From Xiphydria camelus (lineage: Eukaryota > Arthropoda > Insecta > Hymenoptera > Xiphydriidae): DNA of 64,000 nt. Every line of letters starts with the position of its first letter. The stretch's first letter is position 1. The notes below the pieces were generated by a model that was given only the letters and a program-made list of their open reading frames with translations, searched no databases and had not been told where the DNA came from. The translations under genes and the position numbers were made by a program. Positions 1 through 11,600 of this stretch are shown piece after piece. The DNA lies in the NCBI GenBank assembly GCA_963678675.1, contig OY783198.1, positions 20,198,684-20,262,683 of the forward strand. The letters are read 5' to 3'.

Positions 1-544
1 AATCACTTCGGTGTTTCTTCGGGTAATCCAATTCCCTTTATCCACCCTTACGACTCGATGTGCACTTTTTTTCTTCCCCACTTTCGTTCCAACGACCGAG
101 CATGGTCGAGTTGGCGAGCGAGCCGGTATTTCCATGTACCTATGTAATTACATCGGGGACTGGAAGAGCGGCGCGGGGTGGCGAAGGCGGTAAAGCAGGG
201 GAGGGAGCTGACCGCGCCGCAGTGGGGGTAATTAGAGAGGGAGAGAGAGAGTTCTCGGTAAAGCGGCGCCAGATAAGACTTAATATTTGATCGCAGGCCC
301 ACCCTTGGCTTGCCACCGCGAACCAACCCTCACCCACTTCGGATCGATTCACCCTCTTCTCGCGCTCCACTCGACCGCGGGTAAATCTGTTGACACTCGC
401 GCCGCCGGCCGCATTTCCGATTCCGTTCTCGACCGGCGATCAACCCTTTTTCCCCACTCGCGAACCTTGACATTCCGAGTACGTACGAAGTGCGTATGGG
501 GAAAGAGAATGGGTACTTCTATGCACCGTATGGTATACCTACAC
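1..544. other. GC-rich single-copy DNA, no gene seen
   Basis: Mixed GC-rich sequence with several short overlapping open frames on both strands. None shows a domain, a biased codon pattern or splice sites. I see no repeat or RNA gene here. Confidence 0.5.
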
Positions 545-847
545 AGTTTATCAAGTGCCGGATAACGATTTTCTATTTAAAACTTTATTTTCTATTTGTG
601 CGAGGTCTTAAATATTAACTTACGACTCAGTAGAGATGGCAGATCGTTAATCTACAATTTCCCCATTTTTGGCAAAATCGTAATTTTTTCCCGGTTTTAA
701 CGAAAATAATATAGTAGTTTACCGAGTGCCGGATAACGATTTTCCATTTAAAACTTTATGTTCTGTTTGCACGAGGGTCAGTAGAGATGGATGACATTAA
801 TCCAGGTAAAATCGTAATTTTTTCCCGCTTTTAACGAAAATAAGATA
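545..847. repeat. two-copy tandem duplication (~171 and ~132 bp)
   Basis: Copy 1 (545-715) and copy 2 (716-847) both start with AGTTTA-C-GAGTGCCGGATAACG-type sequence, pass through a CAGTAGAGATGG block and end in AAAATCGTAATTTTTTCCCG followed by TTTTAACGAAAATAA. Copy 2 lacks about 40 bp from its middle. The repeat is AT-richer than the flanks. No inverted ends are visible, so this is a local tandem duplication of an unclassified AT-rich sequence and not a clear transposon. Confidence 0.8.
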
Positions 848-1217
848 AAGATCATTACGTATTCACGGTCAAACATCAAGGACCATAAGACAACCTCGAC
901 TCTCGGTGCCCGACGTCTCCAGATCGCCTCGCGTCATTGCAAACGAGCAAACCTCTCATTCAACCCGCGAATAAACGTGGAAAGGCGGATAACCGCCGTA
1001 CCAACCCGCTATCTCTAGGGCCATTGAGCGTTAGGGCGTCACTCTTATCCTTTCGACACTCTCTCGTTCCGAGCTCCGTTCTCCGGTGTATGTATATCTT
1101 CGGAAAAGAATCCCGGGGTCAGCCGCGCGCTGCGGGAAAGCGAAGTGAAGCACCACCTCTACTCGCCAGACGCGCGCGCGCCGCAGTCCAGCGAGGTGTT
1201 GCGCGACGGCGGGCGTG

Positions 1218-1224
1218 TATATAA
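1218..1224 (+). promoter_or_regulatory. TATA-like box (weak)
   Basis: TATATAACTGC lies in otherwise GC-rich DNA, a context where a TATA box stands out. A nearly identical TATATAACTGC occurs at 61128. There is no recognisable open frame or initiator that fixes a start downstream, so the call rests on this motif alone. Confidence 0.15.
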
Positions 1225-1431
1225 CTGCAACCCGCGCGCTTCGAGCTCCGCATCACGGGGTACCCTTGAGAGCCCCGCGAGACTCGAGAATTTCCATGTC
1301 GAAGCGGCGAATCGATTAGACGCCGGTCAACTCCGACCCGTCGAACCGCAAGACTCGAGACTCCGAGTCTCAAAGTCGAGCGTATAATTATCGGAGGCAC
1401 GCGAGCCCGCGGACCCTCCGAGAGAGGGCCG

Positions 1432-1437
<6 letters not shown>

Positions 1438-1476
<39 letters not shown>
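1438..1476. repeat. (CT)n microsatellite
   Basis: An uninterrupted CT run of about 39 bp in GC-rich flanks. It creates artificial Arg-Glu open frames on the minus strand. Confidence 0.98.
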
Positions 1477-1478
<2 letters not shown>

Positions 1479-3161
1479 CTCTCCGCGCGCGGCTCCACCG
1501 GGGCTAATACTAGGAAGAAACCTAGACTTACTAGACGCACTGTCGGGACTCCGCGCGCGCGGTGCCCCATTACCATACGATTTTCATGTTAGCGCCTCCA
1601 GGCCCCCAAAGCTGCACGACCGCACGTCGTGCCACGCTACGCGTATACCTATACGATATCCCACCGCCTCTCGGATAGCGGCGCACTGTTCTCTCCACAC
1701 CCTATAGCCACCTTCGATGTAAGATATACCCAGAGCGCGCGCCTATATATCTCCCTCCGCGCAGGTGTGTGGGTTTGCGGAGGGCACGCTCGAATGTGCG
1801 GAGCGTTTATATGGGTGTGTTTAAGGTTCGGATAGGTACGGGCGCGCATATAGGATGCGATACGGTTGGATGGGACGTATAGGTGGGAAGCGAGATAATC
1901 CGGGAGCGTCGCATGACGATGAGAGAGGCGCTCCTCGTCGCGGCGTTGGCTAGGCACGCCGCACGGTGCGCACGTGTGGATGGCGAACGCGTACATGTGT
2001 GGGACGGAGAAGGAGGGCGTTTTCGTCAGCAGAGGCACGCGCGATTCGGAGTATACATGACAGACAATAAGAGAAAGAGGGAGACTGCAGACGGGGGGAG
2101 TCGAGAGCGACCGTGAGAGTGATAACGGTACCGAGAGAGACCGCGCGAGATACGTATCGTCTCTCGGGCGCCCATTGAAATTCTAAATGAAATGAAATCT
2201 TTTCGTTCGACTGCGATTCGACGATTTCCAATGGAGCTATTCCGCGCGTTCGGCCGTGATAGCGCGTCTCGCGGGCAACTATCCCCGCCCCCCGGCGCCG
2301 TGGCGGGAGTCTCCCTTGAATCGCGAGTTTTCGTCTCGCTTCCCGAGGGCTTATACGCGGACACGGCGAGGTTCCGCAGAATTGTTCCGCACGACTCGAG
2401 GAAAGGGGATTCCGCTGTAGCTGTACTCGGTTTGCACAACCATCGAGATTTTGTTATTCGAGGGTAATTACCATACGACTGCGGTAAAACTGAAGAGAGT
2501 AAATTTAAATTAAAAGAGAAAGAAGAAGGTGTCGTGCGAGATACTCTCGAGTCCTCTTAAATACTCCTCGACGCGAGTGTCCGGCTGCGCTCGCTTGGCA
2601 AACATCCGAGCAAAAAGTGACGCGCCGTACGGGTTCGGCGCGGCGCTCATTGAAATAAGCCCGGCCGGTAGGAAACTATAACATCATAGAAGTCACGGAA
2701 AACCGTTACCCCGGGCGTTACGCCGATGTTTAGAACCCATAACAACCGGGCTTTACACACGACGTGCGTATAAGCGGACGGACGCGCCGGTACGTAAGGA
2801 GGCCGTTATGTACGCACCCATTATTTACTCCGTAAGTGCAAGAAGCGCGGGGGGTGGGGGAGGGAGGGAGCAGAGACGATACGGAGCGTCCCCCCGCGCC
2901 CCGCCCGGATACTATCAACAACGGTGGCCGCGACGCCGTGACACCCGTAAAACTTTAACAAACGTCTGTCGCGGGGACGACGTCGACGGGGGTGGCGGCG
3001 GTGGTCAACAGTTTTACGAGCCGAAACCGTCGCGCGTATCCCGCCCGCGGAATTCTCGCTCGCGGTACTGTAGCGTCGCGCGCCGCCGCGCTTCGAGCGC
3101 GGATGTGAGGCGCGGCGGCGTCCGATGGGTCCACGCGATTTTTCGTCTGCTCGCGATACGC

Positions 3162-3229
3162 GCCGCTCTCTCTTTCTCTCTCTTTCTCTCCCCCCCCCTC
3201 TCTCTCTCTCTTTCTCTTTCTTCCTCTCG
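3162..3229. repeat. CT-rich low-complexity tract
   Basis: CTCTCTTTCTCT-type sequence with an internal run of C. It explains the Ser/Leu- and Arg/Glu-rich frames that cross it on both strands. Confidence 0.95.
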
Positions 3230-3589
3230 GCGCGCGAAGGATACCTAGCACGGATATTCTTTTTGCGATCACGCGCCGGCTTACAAGAAGATCGCGATGT
3301 CGACCACCGATAAAGGCGGGCATCGCCCACGCGACACGATTTCGTCTCGCGCGCGAGACGGTGCGCGCGCGCTCGAGGCTCGCTACATCGGGTGTCCGCC
3401 TTGTCTCGCTGGCTCGTAAAGTGTCCTCCTGCTTCACCTTCTCCTCTTCTTTCTCGTCCTCTTCCCCTTATCCGTTGCTTCGAATTGCGGAAATTTCGTG
3501 TTTTTTTTTTGCTAATCGTTGAGGTACCTACACTAACAATGAAGAAAAAATGCAAATTTAGTTACTCGGACTAGTACCTAATTGACTGG

Positions 3590-3704
3590 AGTGGACGGAA
3601 GCCGTTAATCGTTATAACCGGATTTATTAATCGAAGCAATTAATTCTGCATTTTCCCGCTCGTAAACGTCGATTTAATTGAACATGCCACTTTTTTTCTC
3701 AGTG
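3590..3704. mobile_element. half MITE, right arm of the TTAATTAAATCTGC family
   Basis: The segment ends in TTTTTTTCTCAGTG followed by TA, the standard right terminus in this window. Upstream it carries GCAATTAATTCTGCATTTTCCCG and CGATTTAATTGAACATGCCA, which match the right half of 57804-58053 and the reverse complement of the left arm of 42086-42306. No left arm is present next to it, so it is a truncated copy. Confidence 0.7.
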
Positions 3705-3739
3705 TATCACCTCGATGATAAAGGGTAGGACAGGTGGCG

Positions 3740-4135
3740 TGTATGGTTGAGCATGGAGGTATTTAATAGTAATTAACACGAAATTTTTTCCATATCGGAT
3801 CATCTCTTAGTTTATTATACATCAATAAAATGATTGAGTCGGTTCGAAAAATTATTTTCTTCTCGTAAAATCGTTCATATCTCGGTGTTCCTCTGAGTAC
3901 ATGTCCTCAATAAATGATTTTTGAAATCAGCGTAGCGTGCGTGGGTGGGTATGTAGGTATTTAACAGTGAAAGGAGATTCTGTCTATTTCGAATCACCTT
4001 TCGGTTTATTAAACATCGATGAAATGATTGAATTTGTTCGAAAAATTATTTTCTTCTCAGAAAATCATTCATTTCTCGGTGTTTTTTTTGAGATGTCAAT
4101 AAATCTACGATTTTCGAAATCACCAAGAAAGTATA
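3740..4135. repeat. tandem pair of ~198 bp AT-rich repeat
   Basis: Two units (3740-3937 and 3938-4135) share GGTATTTAA-AGT, CGAAAAATTATTTTCTTCTC and TCTCGGTGTT blocks in the same order, offset by 198 bp. Related sequence occurs at 7842-8380 and 45112-45440, where the same blocks appear with GACCACCCT nearby. This is a dispersed repeat that tends to occur in tandem; its class is unknown. Confidence 0.75.
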
Positions 4136-4789
4136 GATCGAATAGGGTAGTTGAGAGTTGGATTCCTTAAAAAAAAGTCAGCGTTCGTTCGGTGCTCCCG
4201 ATTCGAGGGTCTTCGAGCAACTCGAGCCCGGAATTCATTTCAGGCGCATCAGAAAACCCTTTGGCAACTGTTGCTGTTGAAAATAAAATGTAAATCGACG
4301 CGCGGCGGAATTTGAATGAGAATCGAATTTTTGTCGCGTGCCCCGTCGGCGCGGCGGGTGCGTCGCACGCGTTAATCTCGCTCGCGCAACGCGTCGGCAT
4401 GCGCGCGAAAATTAATGCGAAAATATTCAAATCGGCGCCACGGAAATTAGAATTAGAATCGAAATCGTGCGCGGACGCGTGCACGGCCGCGCGCGTCTGC
4501 ATCCATCCACGATGCCGACGCGGCGCGGTTTACGGCGTTGCACGGGGAAAAAATATTCAAATTTCGGGCCCTGGGGCACGAGCCGGAAGCGACGGGGTTT
4601 CGACGAACGTCGCCGTGACGGATGATCGGATTCTTTCTTCGGACGCGTCGATACAGATACGCACACCTATTCAAAGTCTCATAAGGGATGATTCGAGTCG
4701 AAGTCGAGGCTCACCTTGAGTAGGTAAAGAAAATGTGCTCCAATTGTGAATGACTGACTCGATATTTAAGCTTTGGATTGAAATGAGAA
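4136..4789. other. single-copy DNA, no gene seen
   Basis: GC-rich up to about 4700, then AT-rich. A minus-strand AAG/GTGAGC at 4711-4719 resembles a splice donor, but no acceptor or open exon accompanies it. Confidence 0.4.
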
Positions 4790-5012
4790 CACGGAGAAAA
4801 TGTAATAGTAGTGATTACTATGCAAGAATAATAAGTACATAAGTGACAATTTCGACGATATTGTGTTGAATAATCTGCAGCATAGTAATGATTATCATTC
4901 GAATAGCGATGATTCCGTTCTGCAGATTATTCAACACAATCTTATCGAAGCTGTCACTTACAATTAGTTACTATTCTGGCACAGTAATCGTTACTATTCA
5001 ATTTTCTCCGTG
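4790..5012. mobile_element. palindromic MITE, CACGGAGAAAA ends
   Basis: Left end CACGGAGAAAATGTAATAG and right end CTATTCAATTTTCTCCGTG are inverted copies. The inversion continues through nearly the whole length: AGTGACAATTTCGACGATAT pairs with ATCTTATCGAAGCTGTCACT, then GAATAATCTGCAG with CTGCAGATTATTC. At about 223 bp with no coding capacity, this is a non-autonomous DNA transposon related by its ends to the CACTGAGAAAA group. Confidence 0.88.
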
Positions 5013-6183
5013 AACAAAAAATGACAAATTCTCAGAAATTCTCCCGGAAATTATCAAAAATAATCGCAAATTCGATACTCCAAATCCTTAGATATAAACA
5101 TTCTCAAAAATTGACCTCACCGCGTGCCATTAAAATATTGATATCAAGTAAATTAATATTCGAACGAAAAATCACGTACGATCTGACCGTCGTACCGTGA
5201 AATAAATTGCACTCTCACTCCACGCACTCACCCTCTACTTCACCGGACGAACGACGCGCCGAACATTTCCCGCCTTTCGCTCGCCAGAGGATCCGACGAC
5301 CATCTCGCGACGCGGATGCGATCGCGCGTCGATCGACGCCGTCCTCCCGCGGGATCCCTGCGAGCGATGCACGCGACCGACCGCGATTCCGAATTCAAAT
5401 TCAAATTCCCGTCCGATTTGAATATTCGACCGGGAGGAGATCGAGACGCGCGCGCACGGGCCAGACGGGCGCGCTGCACCACGCACGCGTCTTCTACTTT
5501 GCATCGGTAATTTTTTTCCCAGCCTCGCATTTTTGCATACGAACGAGATCCCGCCCGACGAACCACTCGTCTATCCGGGTTCCGGAGGGCGACCGACTAG
5601 AGAGCTCTCGTATTGCCGTGCGCGCGCCCGATGCACTTGTCACCCCGGGAAGGGCGGGGGTTGCTGTCACTCCATTCCCTGAAAGGCGCGCAGCGGCGAT
5701 CGATTTTCGAATCGGACGGAGAAACGCGGCCGCGGATGGCGAAGGGACGACGCGCGTCGCCAGACGTCGGGCGAATTAAACGTTCGTCCTGCCCCACAGC
5801 GTCGTCGCGTCCGACTCTCGACCCGATCCGCGATGCGCTCCGGCGTCCAAAGCCGGGAGAATATAATTCGAAAATTGGACCGTTGCCGGTCGGTTCTTTC
5901 CTCGGCTCGGAGGAGGGGAGAGGCGGTCGAGGTGGGGTGTATGGTATACGGTGCGTTGGAGCGGAGTGGCGCGACGTGGGGAGGGGGTGATCGGATATCT
6001 CGCATGGGAATTACTTTTCTGAAAGGAAAGGGTCCTTCGGCTGTGCGTATGGCTCTTCTCTCGTTTCGTCCGTTTTTCTCGCTCGTTCGGGACTTCCTCG
6101 GATGCGGTCTTTGGTACAGGGCGATTCGGAACTGTCGTGCGACAAAATATATGTATACATACGTTGCGGTTTCGATGCATGTT
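5013..6183. other. GC-rich single-copy DNA, no gene supported
   Basis: Several overlapping Arg/Ser-rich frames run on both strands (for example 5207-5779 plus). Their overlap on both strands and their composition argue against coding. No RNA gene or repeat was recognised. Confidence 0.45.
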
Positions 6184-6510
6184 CACGATAAAAAATTCTG
6201 CGGTTTGAATCTATATATCATATTAGAGAGTCTGAACTTACTCGCCAGGAAAAAAACTTCAATCGGTATTATCTCATTATCTATGAACTTTTGGTCGATA
6301 TTTATGTAATGCTTTTTTGAAGATTATATTTTGGTCTATAACAAAGTCTTATATCGCGTAGGCCAAAAGTTCATAAATAATATAGATAACAGTGATTGAA
6401 GAGTTTCTTTCATTCAGTCTTAGTTCCATTGTCATCTAACGCCACGTTTGATGCTTCACATAAATTCACGCCGATGAAATGATGTTAGAAAACAGCATTT
6501 CTTTACTATG
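6184..6510. mobile_element. composite: CACGGTAAAAAA-type MITE split by another MITE
   Basis: The left arm (from 6184, CACGATAAAAAATTCTGCGG) and the right arm (to 6510, CATTTCTTTACTATG) belong to the family seen at 49794 and 57655. Between them, about 6225-6413 is a palindromic element with TTACTCGCCAGG and AAACTTCAATC arms and inner TATGAACTTTTGG/CCAAAAGTTCATA. The sequence just right of the insert (CATTCAGTCTTAG) is in reverse orientation relative to the arms, so the copy is rearranged. A comparable composite lies at 46299-46688. Confidence 0.7.
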
Positions 6511-7841
6511 CATAATAACCGAAATGCTGTAACGTCTTCGAATCGCTCGGCACACTTATACTCTACATAATATATCAATATACCGAAACGTACGTAGAAC
6601 GTACGCAGAGAGACGCGCTTCGCGTACGCTTCCACCAAAAATTCCCACACCTTGCAGCCTTGCGCGCGGTGCCCTTAATTCCGCGGCATTGTTCCTCGCC
6701 CGGGCCCCGGGACAGATACGGGCCCGCTGTCGCGCGCGCTTCGCCCGACGCATCCGTGTGCGCGCGTACGCGCGAGCGAGCGTCTGTGCGCGTGGAGGCG
6801 CGTTAAAGTGTCACTGTCGTGCTCGGGAACCGACACAATATGTCCTATAGCCGCGCGACTCGGGACGCGACGCGGTACGCGCAGGGTCCTCCGGAGGCTC
6901 GAGGGGGGAGGAGAAAAAAACGTGAAAGGGCAAGATCAACCCCCGAGAGACAATAATAGAAACAGTGCGGCCCCCTCGGTCGACCCAAATACCTAAATAC
7001 ACGGGATGCAACCCCTTCGGTGATACAATTAAAGTACGTTGCGGTGGTCGCGCAGGGGTTGGGGCCCCTTAACGCGGCCTTGGATTTATTATTATGCCTA
7101 TATATCGCGGCGAGCTGATCGCGCGGGCAAAGACGTATCCGGGGCAGGTTCTGGGGTACCTCGGGCTCTCTTTTCGTCCCCTCCTTCACGCGCGTGTACC
7201 TGTGCCGAGAGGGTGAACTTCGATTCGCAAGAGAAGAGGGGGCCAGGTCGATCGGAGCGCCGCGGAGTCGAATTCGACGAATGGATTTTAACGAATTTTT
7301 TTTTCCTCCTCGGTTATAGAATGTGGGACGCGCGATCGTGTACGTTGGAGGGAGGATGCGCGTTTCTTAACGGTCGCTAATTCGATTTGGAGTCGTCGTT
7401 GCCTTCGATGGGATTCGATAGAAACGACGGAGGGATACGCATTATTACGATGCGCTCGCGCGATGGGAACTTTTGTGCGGGGAAATCGATGCCGTTCACG
7501 AACGAGCGACGATTAGAGGCGTTTATTCCGTTAGGTGCAGAGCGACGGGGTGCGATCGCGCGATCGATGGGCAGGTTCGCGTAGCTTAGGTACACGCGCA
7601 CGCATGCATATATCGAGCCGGAAATTGAAAGTGGCGTTTGATCAGTGTTATTCAACTTCGATTGCGATCGTGCATGTTAATTACGTTGCGCAATAGCGCC
7701 GCGCGCTTGCCGGGTAGCATTGCAGGCGCCAATTGCTCGACGAACTTCTCTCCGGGAGGGAATTTAGAGTTAGGAGAGGTGCGATAAATGACGATCTCGT
7801 GAGATTTTGGCAAAAATCAATATCTTTGGAACCGATCGCTG
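6511..7841. other. GC-rich single-copy DNA, no gene seen
   Basis: CpG-dense, with alternating CG runs near 6730-6790. No repeats or credible exons were found. The local composition alone explains the open frames. Confidence 0.4.
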
Positions 7842-8380
7842 GACCACCCTGTTATATATATATTTTTTATTCTAAGTAATAAAAGCACTACTTTTAAGTC
7901 CACATCTCAAAGGAAATATAAGATATCCATTATTGTACGTGCGATAAAATTATTTTTTCACAAAAAATCATCGATAACTCGGTGTTTTTTTGAGATTTCC
8001 ACAATAAATCCGTCTTTTTTTGGAATCAGGGTGAAAAAATACATAAGATAGAGTGGTTTAGAAATCGATTGAAATTCTTTTAATTTTTCACAAAAATCGT
8101 TAATCTCCGGAATCGACCACCCTATCTTATGTATTTTTTCATGACAATTACGAAAAGCACAATCATTAAGTCCGTATCGCAAAAAAAAAGTATAAAATAT
8201 TGGCGATTTTATGTGTGCGAGAAAATTATTTTTCCACGGAAAATCATCGATATTTCGGTTTTCCTTTCAGCTTTCACCAATAAATTTATGACTTTCGGAA
8301 ACATGGAAAAATTCATCAGATACAAAAGTTCAGCCATCGATTTAAGAAATCTCCACGTTCTCGAGAAATTGAAGAAATCT
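7842..8380. repeat. tandem pair of ~270 bp AT-rich repeat
   Basis: GACCACCCT starts at 7842 and again at 8115, giving a 273 bp offset. Each unit then contains a TATTTTTT block, AAAAGCAC, AAGTCC, AAATTATTTTT, AAAATCATCGATA and a CACCAATAAAT or CACAATAAAT block. The 74- and 84-codon frames here are translations of the repeat and not genes. Confidence 0.8.
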
Positions 8381-8671
8381 TAAGGTATATAATTGGTTTT
8401 ATGTGCAATTCAAAATCCCCTGCAAAATCGTCCAGTAGCACACGATAGTTTTGCAGCCAATATCGGACATTACACATATACCGAGAGCGTCATTCTTTCG
8501 CTCTCACCAACCCTCGCAGATTTATTCTTCACAATTTCTCGTGTGCAACCAAGAATAATAACCGACGCCGGATCGTCCCACGGACCCGAGGAATAATAGA
8601 GACCGGCGAGAATCTCGGTGTATTTGCAACTCGTTCTTACATAATTCATTTTACAAAATGGGCGCCTCCTT

Positions 8672-8723
8672 GTCCGTCCGTCCGTCCGTCCATCCGTCCG
8701 TCCATCCGTCCGTACGTACGTCC
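8672..8723. repeat. (TCCG)n microsatellite with TCCA/TACG variants
   Basis: About thirteen tetranucleotide units, mostly TCCG, interrupted by TCCA and TACG. The flanking sequence 8381-8671 and 8724-9131 is single-copy with nothing else recognised. Confidence 0.95.
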
Positions 8724-9131
8724 AGCCGCGCCGGTTTGCAGATCCATGCTTATTCATTCGAATTCCACGGAGTTCACGGACTGGCCGAGAGGAGTATTCG
8801 GTATGCATATCGGAGGAGCATCGCACGGCGAGTTGAGTGATGGTCCCGAGATACGCACTGATGGTTTTCCCATGCTAACCATCCGCCGCGGTATATTGTC
8901 AATTCAGATTTGAACCCACGCAGAAGCCCGGGGCTTCTCTCTCCGGGGCTCTCTAATGACTCGGCGTCTTCGGCCCCGGCGACTCTCGACGGATTTTCCA
9001 AAATTAATGGACCGCGGAGTAGGTACGGTTCCTCGGGACGACGCGCGATGACGTTCGGAGTGCGGAGAGTCACTTTTACCTTGCCGCGTGCGGAAATTCA
9101 ATCAGACACAGCCGGATGTTTATTTTTACCA

Positions 9132-9326
9132 CACTGAGAGAAAAAAGAAGATTAAAAATTATTCTGTTAGAAGGATAATCTGAGTACGAAAGGTAAAATA
9201 GATAAAAAATTATCCTTCGAGGGTTTCAAATTTAACCTTCCTTAGCATAATTTTTGATCTATTTTACCTTTCGTACTCAAATTATCCTTCTAACAGAATA
9301 ATTTTTTATCTTTTTTTATCTCCGTG
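9132..9326. mobile_element. MITE, CACTGAGAGAAAAAAG family, copy 1
   Basis: The left arm CACTGAG...TTCTGTTAGAAGGATAAT...GAAAGGTAAAATAGAT and the right arm ATCTATTTTACCTTTC...ATTATCCTTCTAACAGAA...CTCCGTG are inverted copies of each other. A second, clearly homologous copy is at 52771-52962. At 195 bp with no coding capacity, it is a non-autonomous DNA transposon. Confidence 0.9.
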
Positions 9327-10177
9327 CATATCGTTTACAATTGTCACTGTCGATTATTCAATCGCGCTGGTCAACAAGAGCTCTAATAGTACACAGAGCG
9401 TCGACAAACTACGCGTATCAATCTTGCGTATAAAAAAACTACAATATCTCACTCCACATTAAAAGCCAATGTCTCGAGAAACATTGCGTAATAATTCACG
9501 AGACAATCATGCGGTCACAGCCGCGATCGAGAGCGCTCAACGTTGAAATCTCTCGATCCTAATTTCGTCCAGCGTTTCCTATACGCTACCGAGCAGCGTT
9601 CCCTCGCGATACCACGCACGGACCGCTCGACAGTCGTAATAACAATTACAATTAAAACCGCCTCACAGTGAAACCTCGGAGCGAGGAGCGAGAGGCGCGG
9701 AAACGACGAAGGGAATAACGGGGGAAGAGGGCAGCGGCGAGGGGGGAGGGCGGCCGTGGACATTAGCAGCCTCGCGGTGGACGAGGACGGGCTGACAAGC
9801 GAGATAATTAGGCGGGACGAGACAGGACGTGCGCATTAATTAATTAGCCCAATCTAAGTCCACTTCGCTTATTGTACGTACACGACCGGCCGAGCGCGAA
9901 CCTCCCGACCTCAAAACCTTAAATCCGTCCGCGACGCGCACGCGCGAATCGCGAGCGGGTGACGGAGAGCGGGTCCTGTCTAATTGCCGCGATGTATCAT
10001 ACAATACGCGTATTCGCGTAAGTCTACTCTCTCTTGCACTGTTAAATAAAAGAAAATATTCATATCTTTTAATTCAATTTGTAATCTGCATACACAGTCA
10101 GTATATCACACGCAAAGGAAAATGCCGGAAAATATAATTATTCACTGAGTTGTAAATGCGTTTCTCTCTACAACATC
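9327..10177. other. mixed single-copy DNA, no gene seen
   Basis: AT-rich to about 9500, then GC-rich. It contains TTAATTAATTAGCCC near 9836, a homeodomain-type TAATTA cluster, but there is no further support for a regulatory role. Confidence 0.35.
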
Positions 10178-11398
10178 GTGACGTCATCGAAACGCCAGAG
10201 AGACGCACTTATCCAAAGTTGCGAGTGCGAGAGAGATAGACTCACAGCACGATGACGTGACTGCATTTCGAAATCTTATTTTCCAGCTCAGATGAGGTCT
10301 AAAGTGAAAAATGAAAAAACACGGGGTAGATAATTTTGCCCACATTTTTCGAAACTGCGATAAAAAAAGTCGCTTGAAAACCGAATTCACCGTGGCGAAG
10401 AGCGGTGCGCAAGATCGTGGATCGCGCGCGGGAGAGTCGTGCGGCGAAACCTGCAGAGCGCGCGTCAGCTGGCTCGAGGATAATTAATTTATGCTAACGA
10501 ACGGGAAAAGTAACGGTTGCCCCCTCGAATTCGCGCCATTGAACGTACAAGTGTCCGTGCCGCCCTCTGCGCTCGCTCCTCAATTCTCGCGCTCGAACGA
10601 ATCTCCTCTCGAAAACGTTCGACGCTCATTGTCACGGCGATCGGTTATGGTATTGGATATTTCAAAAGATGCTGGGGAGATTTTGATACTGTGGTTCGGA
10701 GGTGTTCCTTGTGTCGCATATGTGGGCATTATTAAGTTTATCGTTGCGTAGATGGGGGTAATTATAATTTGAAATTTAGACAGTGTCTGAGACACAAGGA
10801 AAAAGAATTAATTAGACCTTCTAAAAATTATTTACGGGGTCGCGAGTAATTATTTATCTACACAAATTTCATCTTTTTCCATATTAATGTGATGTTTCTT
10901 CTTTGCAATCAAATACTATTCCACATGATTATGAGGAAGATATTAAATTGTTGTAGGTATATATTTAAAAATTTCATTGATATAAATAAATAATTACGTG
11001 CGACCCTGTAAATAATTTTCAGCAGATCTAACTAATTCTTTTTCTCTGTGGATGCAGTAGAAAATGAGATACCCCGCATTCAGTCACGATTGTCTTGTTA
11101 TTTATGAATTTGCGATCACCCATGTTCGATTGATACCACAAGTGAAAATAGCCATTCTCTTAGAAAATAGCGACGAATGTCAGATCAACGTAGAATTTTG
11201 TTTTAATACCAATCTTTTTATTGCAGATTCGACAAATTTGGACAAAATTATTTACTTCTTTTTATTTTTCATTTTCCGCCTTTTTTAAATTGGGAAGCGA
11301 TATTTTGAAACGCATCTACGTCATCGTCTGGTAAGACTATCTCCCTCACACTCGTTGCTTGGCATAAGTGCGTTTCTCTGGCTTTTCGATGACGTCAC
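10178..11398. mobile_element. foldback-like element with ~210 bp inverted terminal repeats
   Basis: Sequence 10178-10392 recurs inverted at about 11190-11398. The outer ends are GTGACGTCATCGAAACGCC and GGCTTTTCGATGACGTCAC. The match continues through GACGCACTTAT, GATGACGT, AAATGAAAAA and TAGATAATTTTGCCCA/GGACAAAATTATTTA with moderate divergence. The 0.8 kb between the arms is GC-rich unique sequence (10393-10790) plus a separate MITE (10793-11050). No target duplication is obvious. Either this is a foldback transposon that captured host DNA, or it is two opposite-facing copies of one ~210 bp repeat. Confidence 0.7.
10793..11050. mobile_element. MITE, CACAAGGAAAAAGAATTAATTAG family, copy 1
   Basis: Ends CACAAGGAAAAAGAATTAATT and AACTAATTCTTTTTCTCTGTG are inverted. 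Subterminal TCGCGAGTAATTATTTAT pairs loosely with ATAAATAATTACGTGCGA. Homologous copies are at 16701-16951 and (right half) 53036-53162. It lies inside the inverted-repeat structure 10178-11398. Confidence 0.8.
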
Positions 11399-11464
11399 AG
11401 TCGCACCTATAACTGCGAATAATTTTTTTTTCGGACCGGTACTTCTTCGTTTATTATTGAGTAT

Positions 11465-11600
11465 GTACCATATGAGGCTACATTTACTCGCCAAAAAGGA
11501 AACTTCAATCACTATTATCTCATTCTTGAACTTTTAACCTGTATCGATATAAGACTTTATTGCATAGATAAAAATAAAATACAAATACAAATACAAATAT
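11465..11600. mobile_element. left half of TTACTCGCC/AAACTTCAATC MITE, with AAATAC run
   Basis: TACCATATGAGGCTACATTTACTCGCC, GGAAACTTCAATCACTATTATCTCATT and GAACTTTTAACC match the left arm of the element inserted at 46392-46630. The right arm is absent. It runs into a short (AAATAC)n stretch ending near 11598. Confidence 0.65.

Larger units (their letters stand above)
848..3161. other. GC-rich single-copy DNA, no gene supported
   Basis: CpG-rich sequence with many spurious open frames, including a 244-codon Arg-rich frame on the minus strand ending near 2821. It also contains a CT microsatellite and a TATA-like box (listed separately). No convincing exon bounded by a polypyrimidine tract and donor was found. 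Confidence 0.45.

Noticed and set aside
2821..3555. 244-codon minus-strand frame
   Set aside because: Arg/Glu-rich translation of a CT tract; mirror frames exist on the plus strand.
8672..8723. TCCG/TCCA repeat as a coding Ser/Pro repeat
   Set aside because: The tetranucleotide period does not keep a reading frame stable; simple microsatellite.
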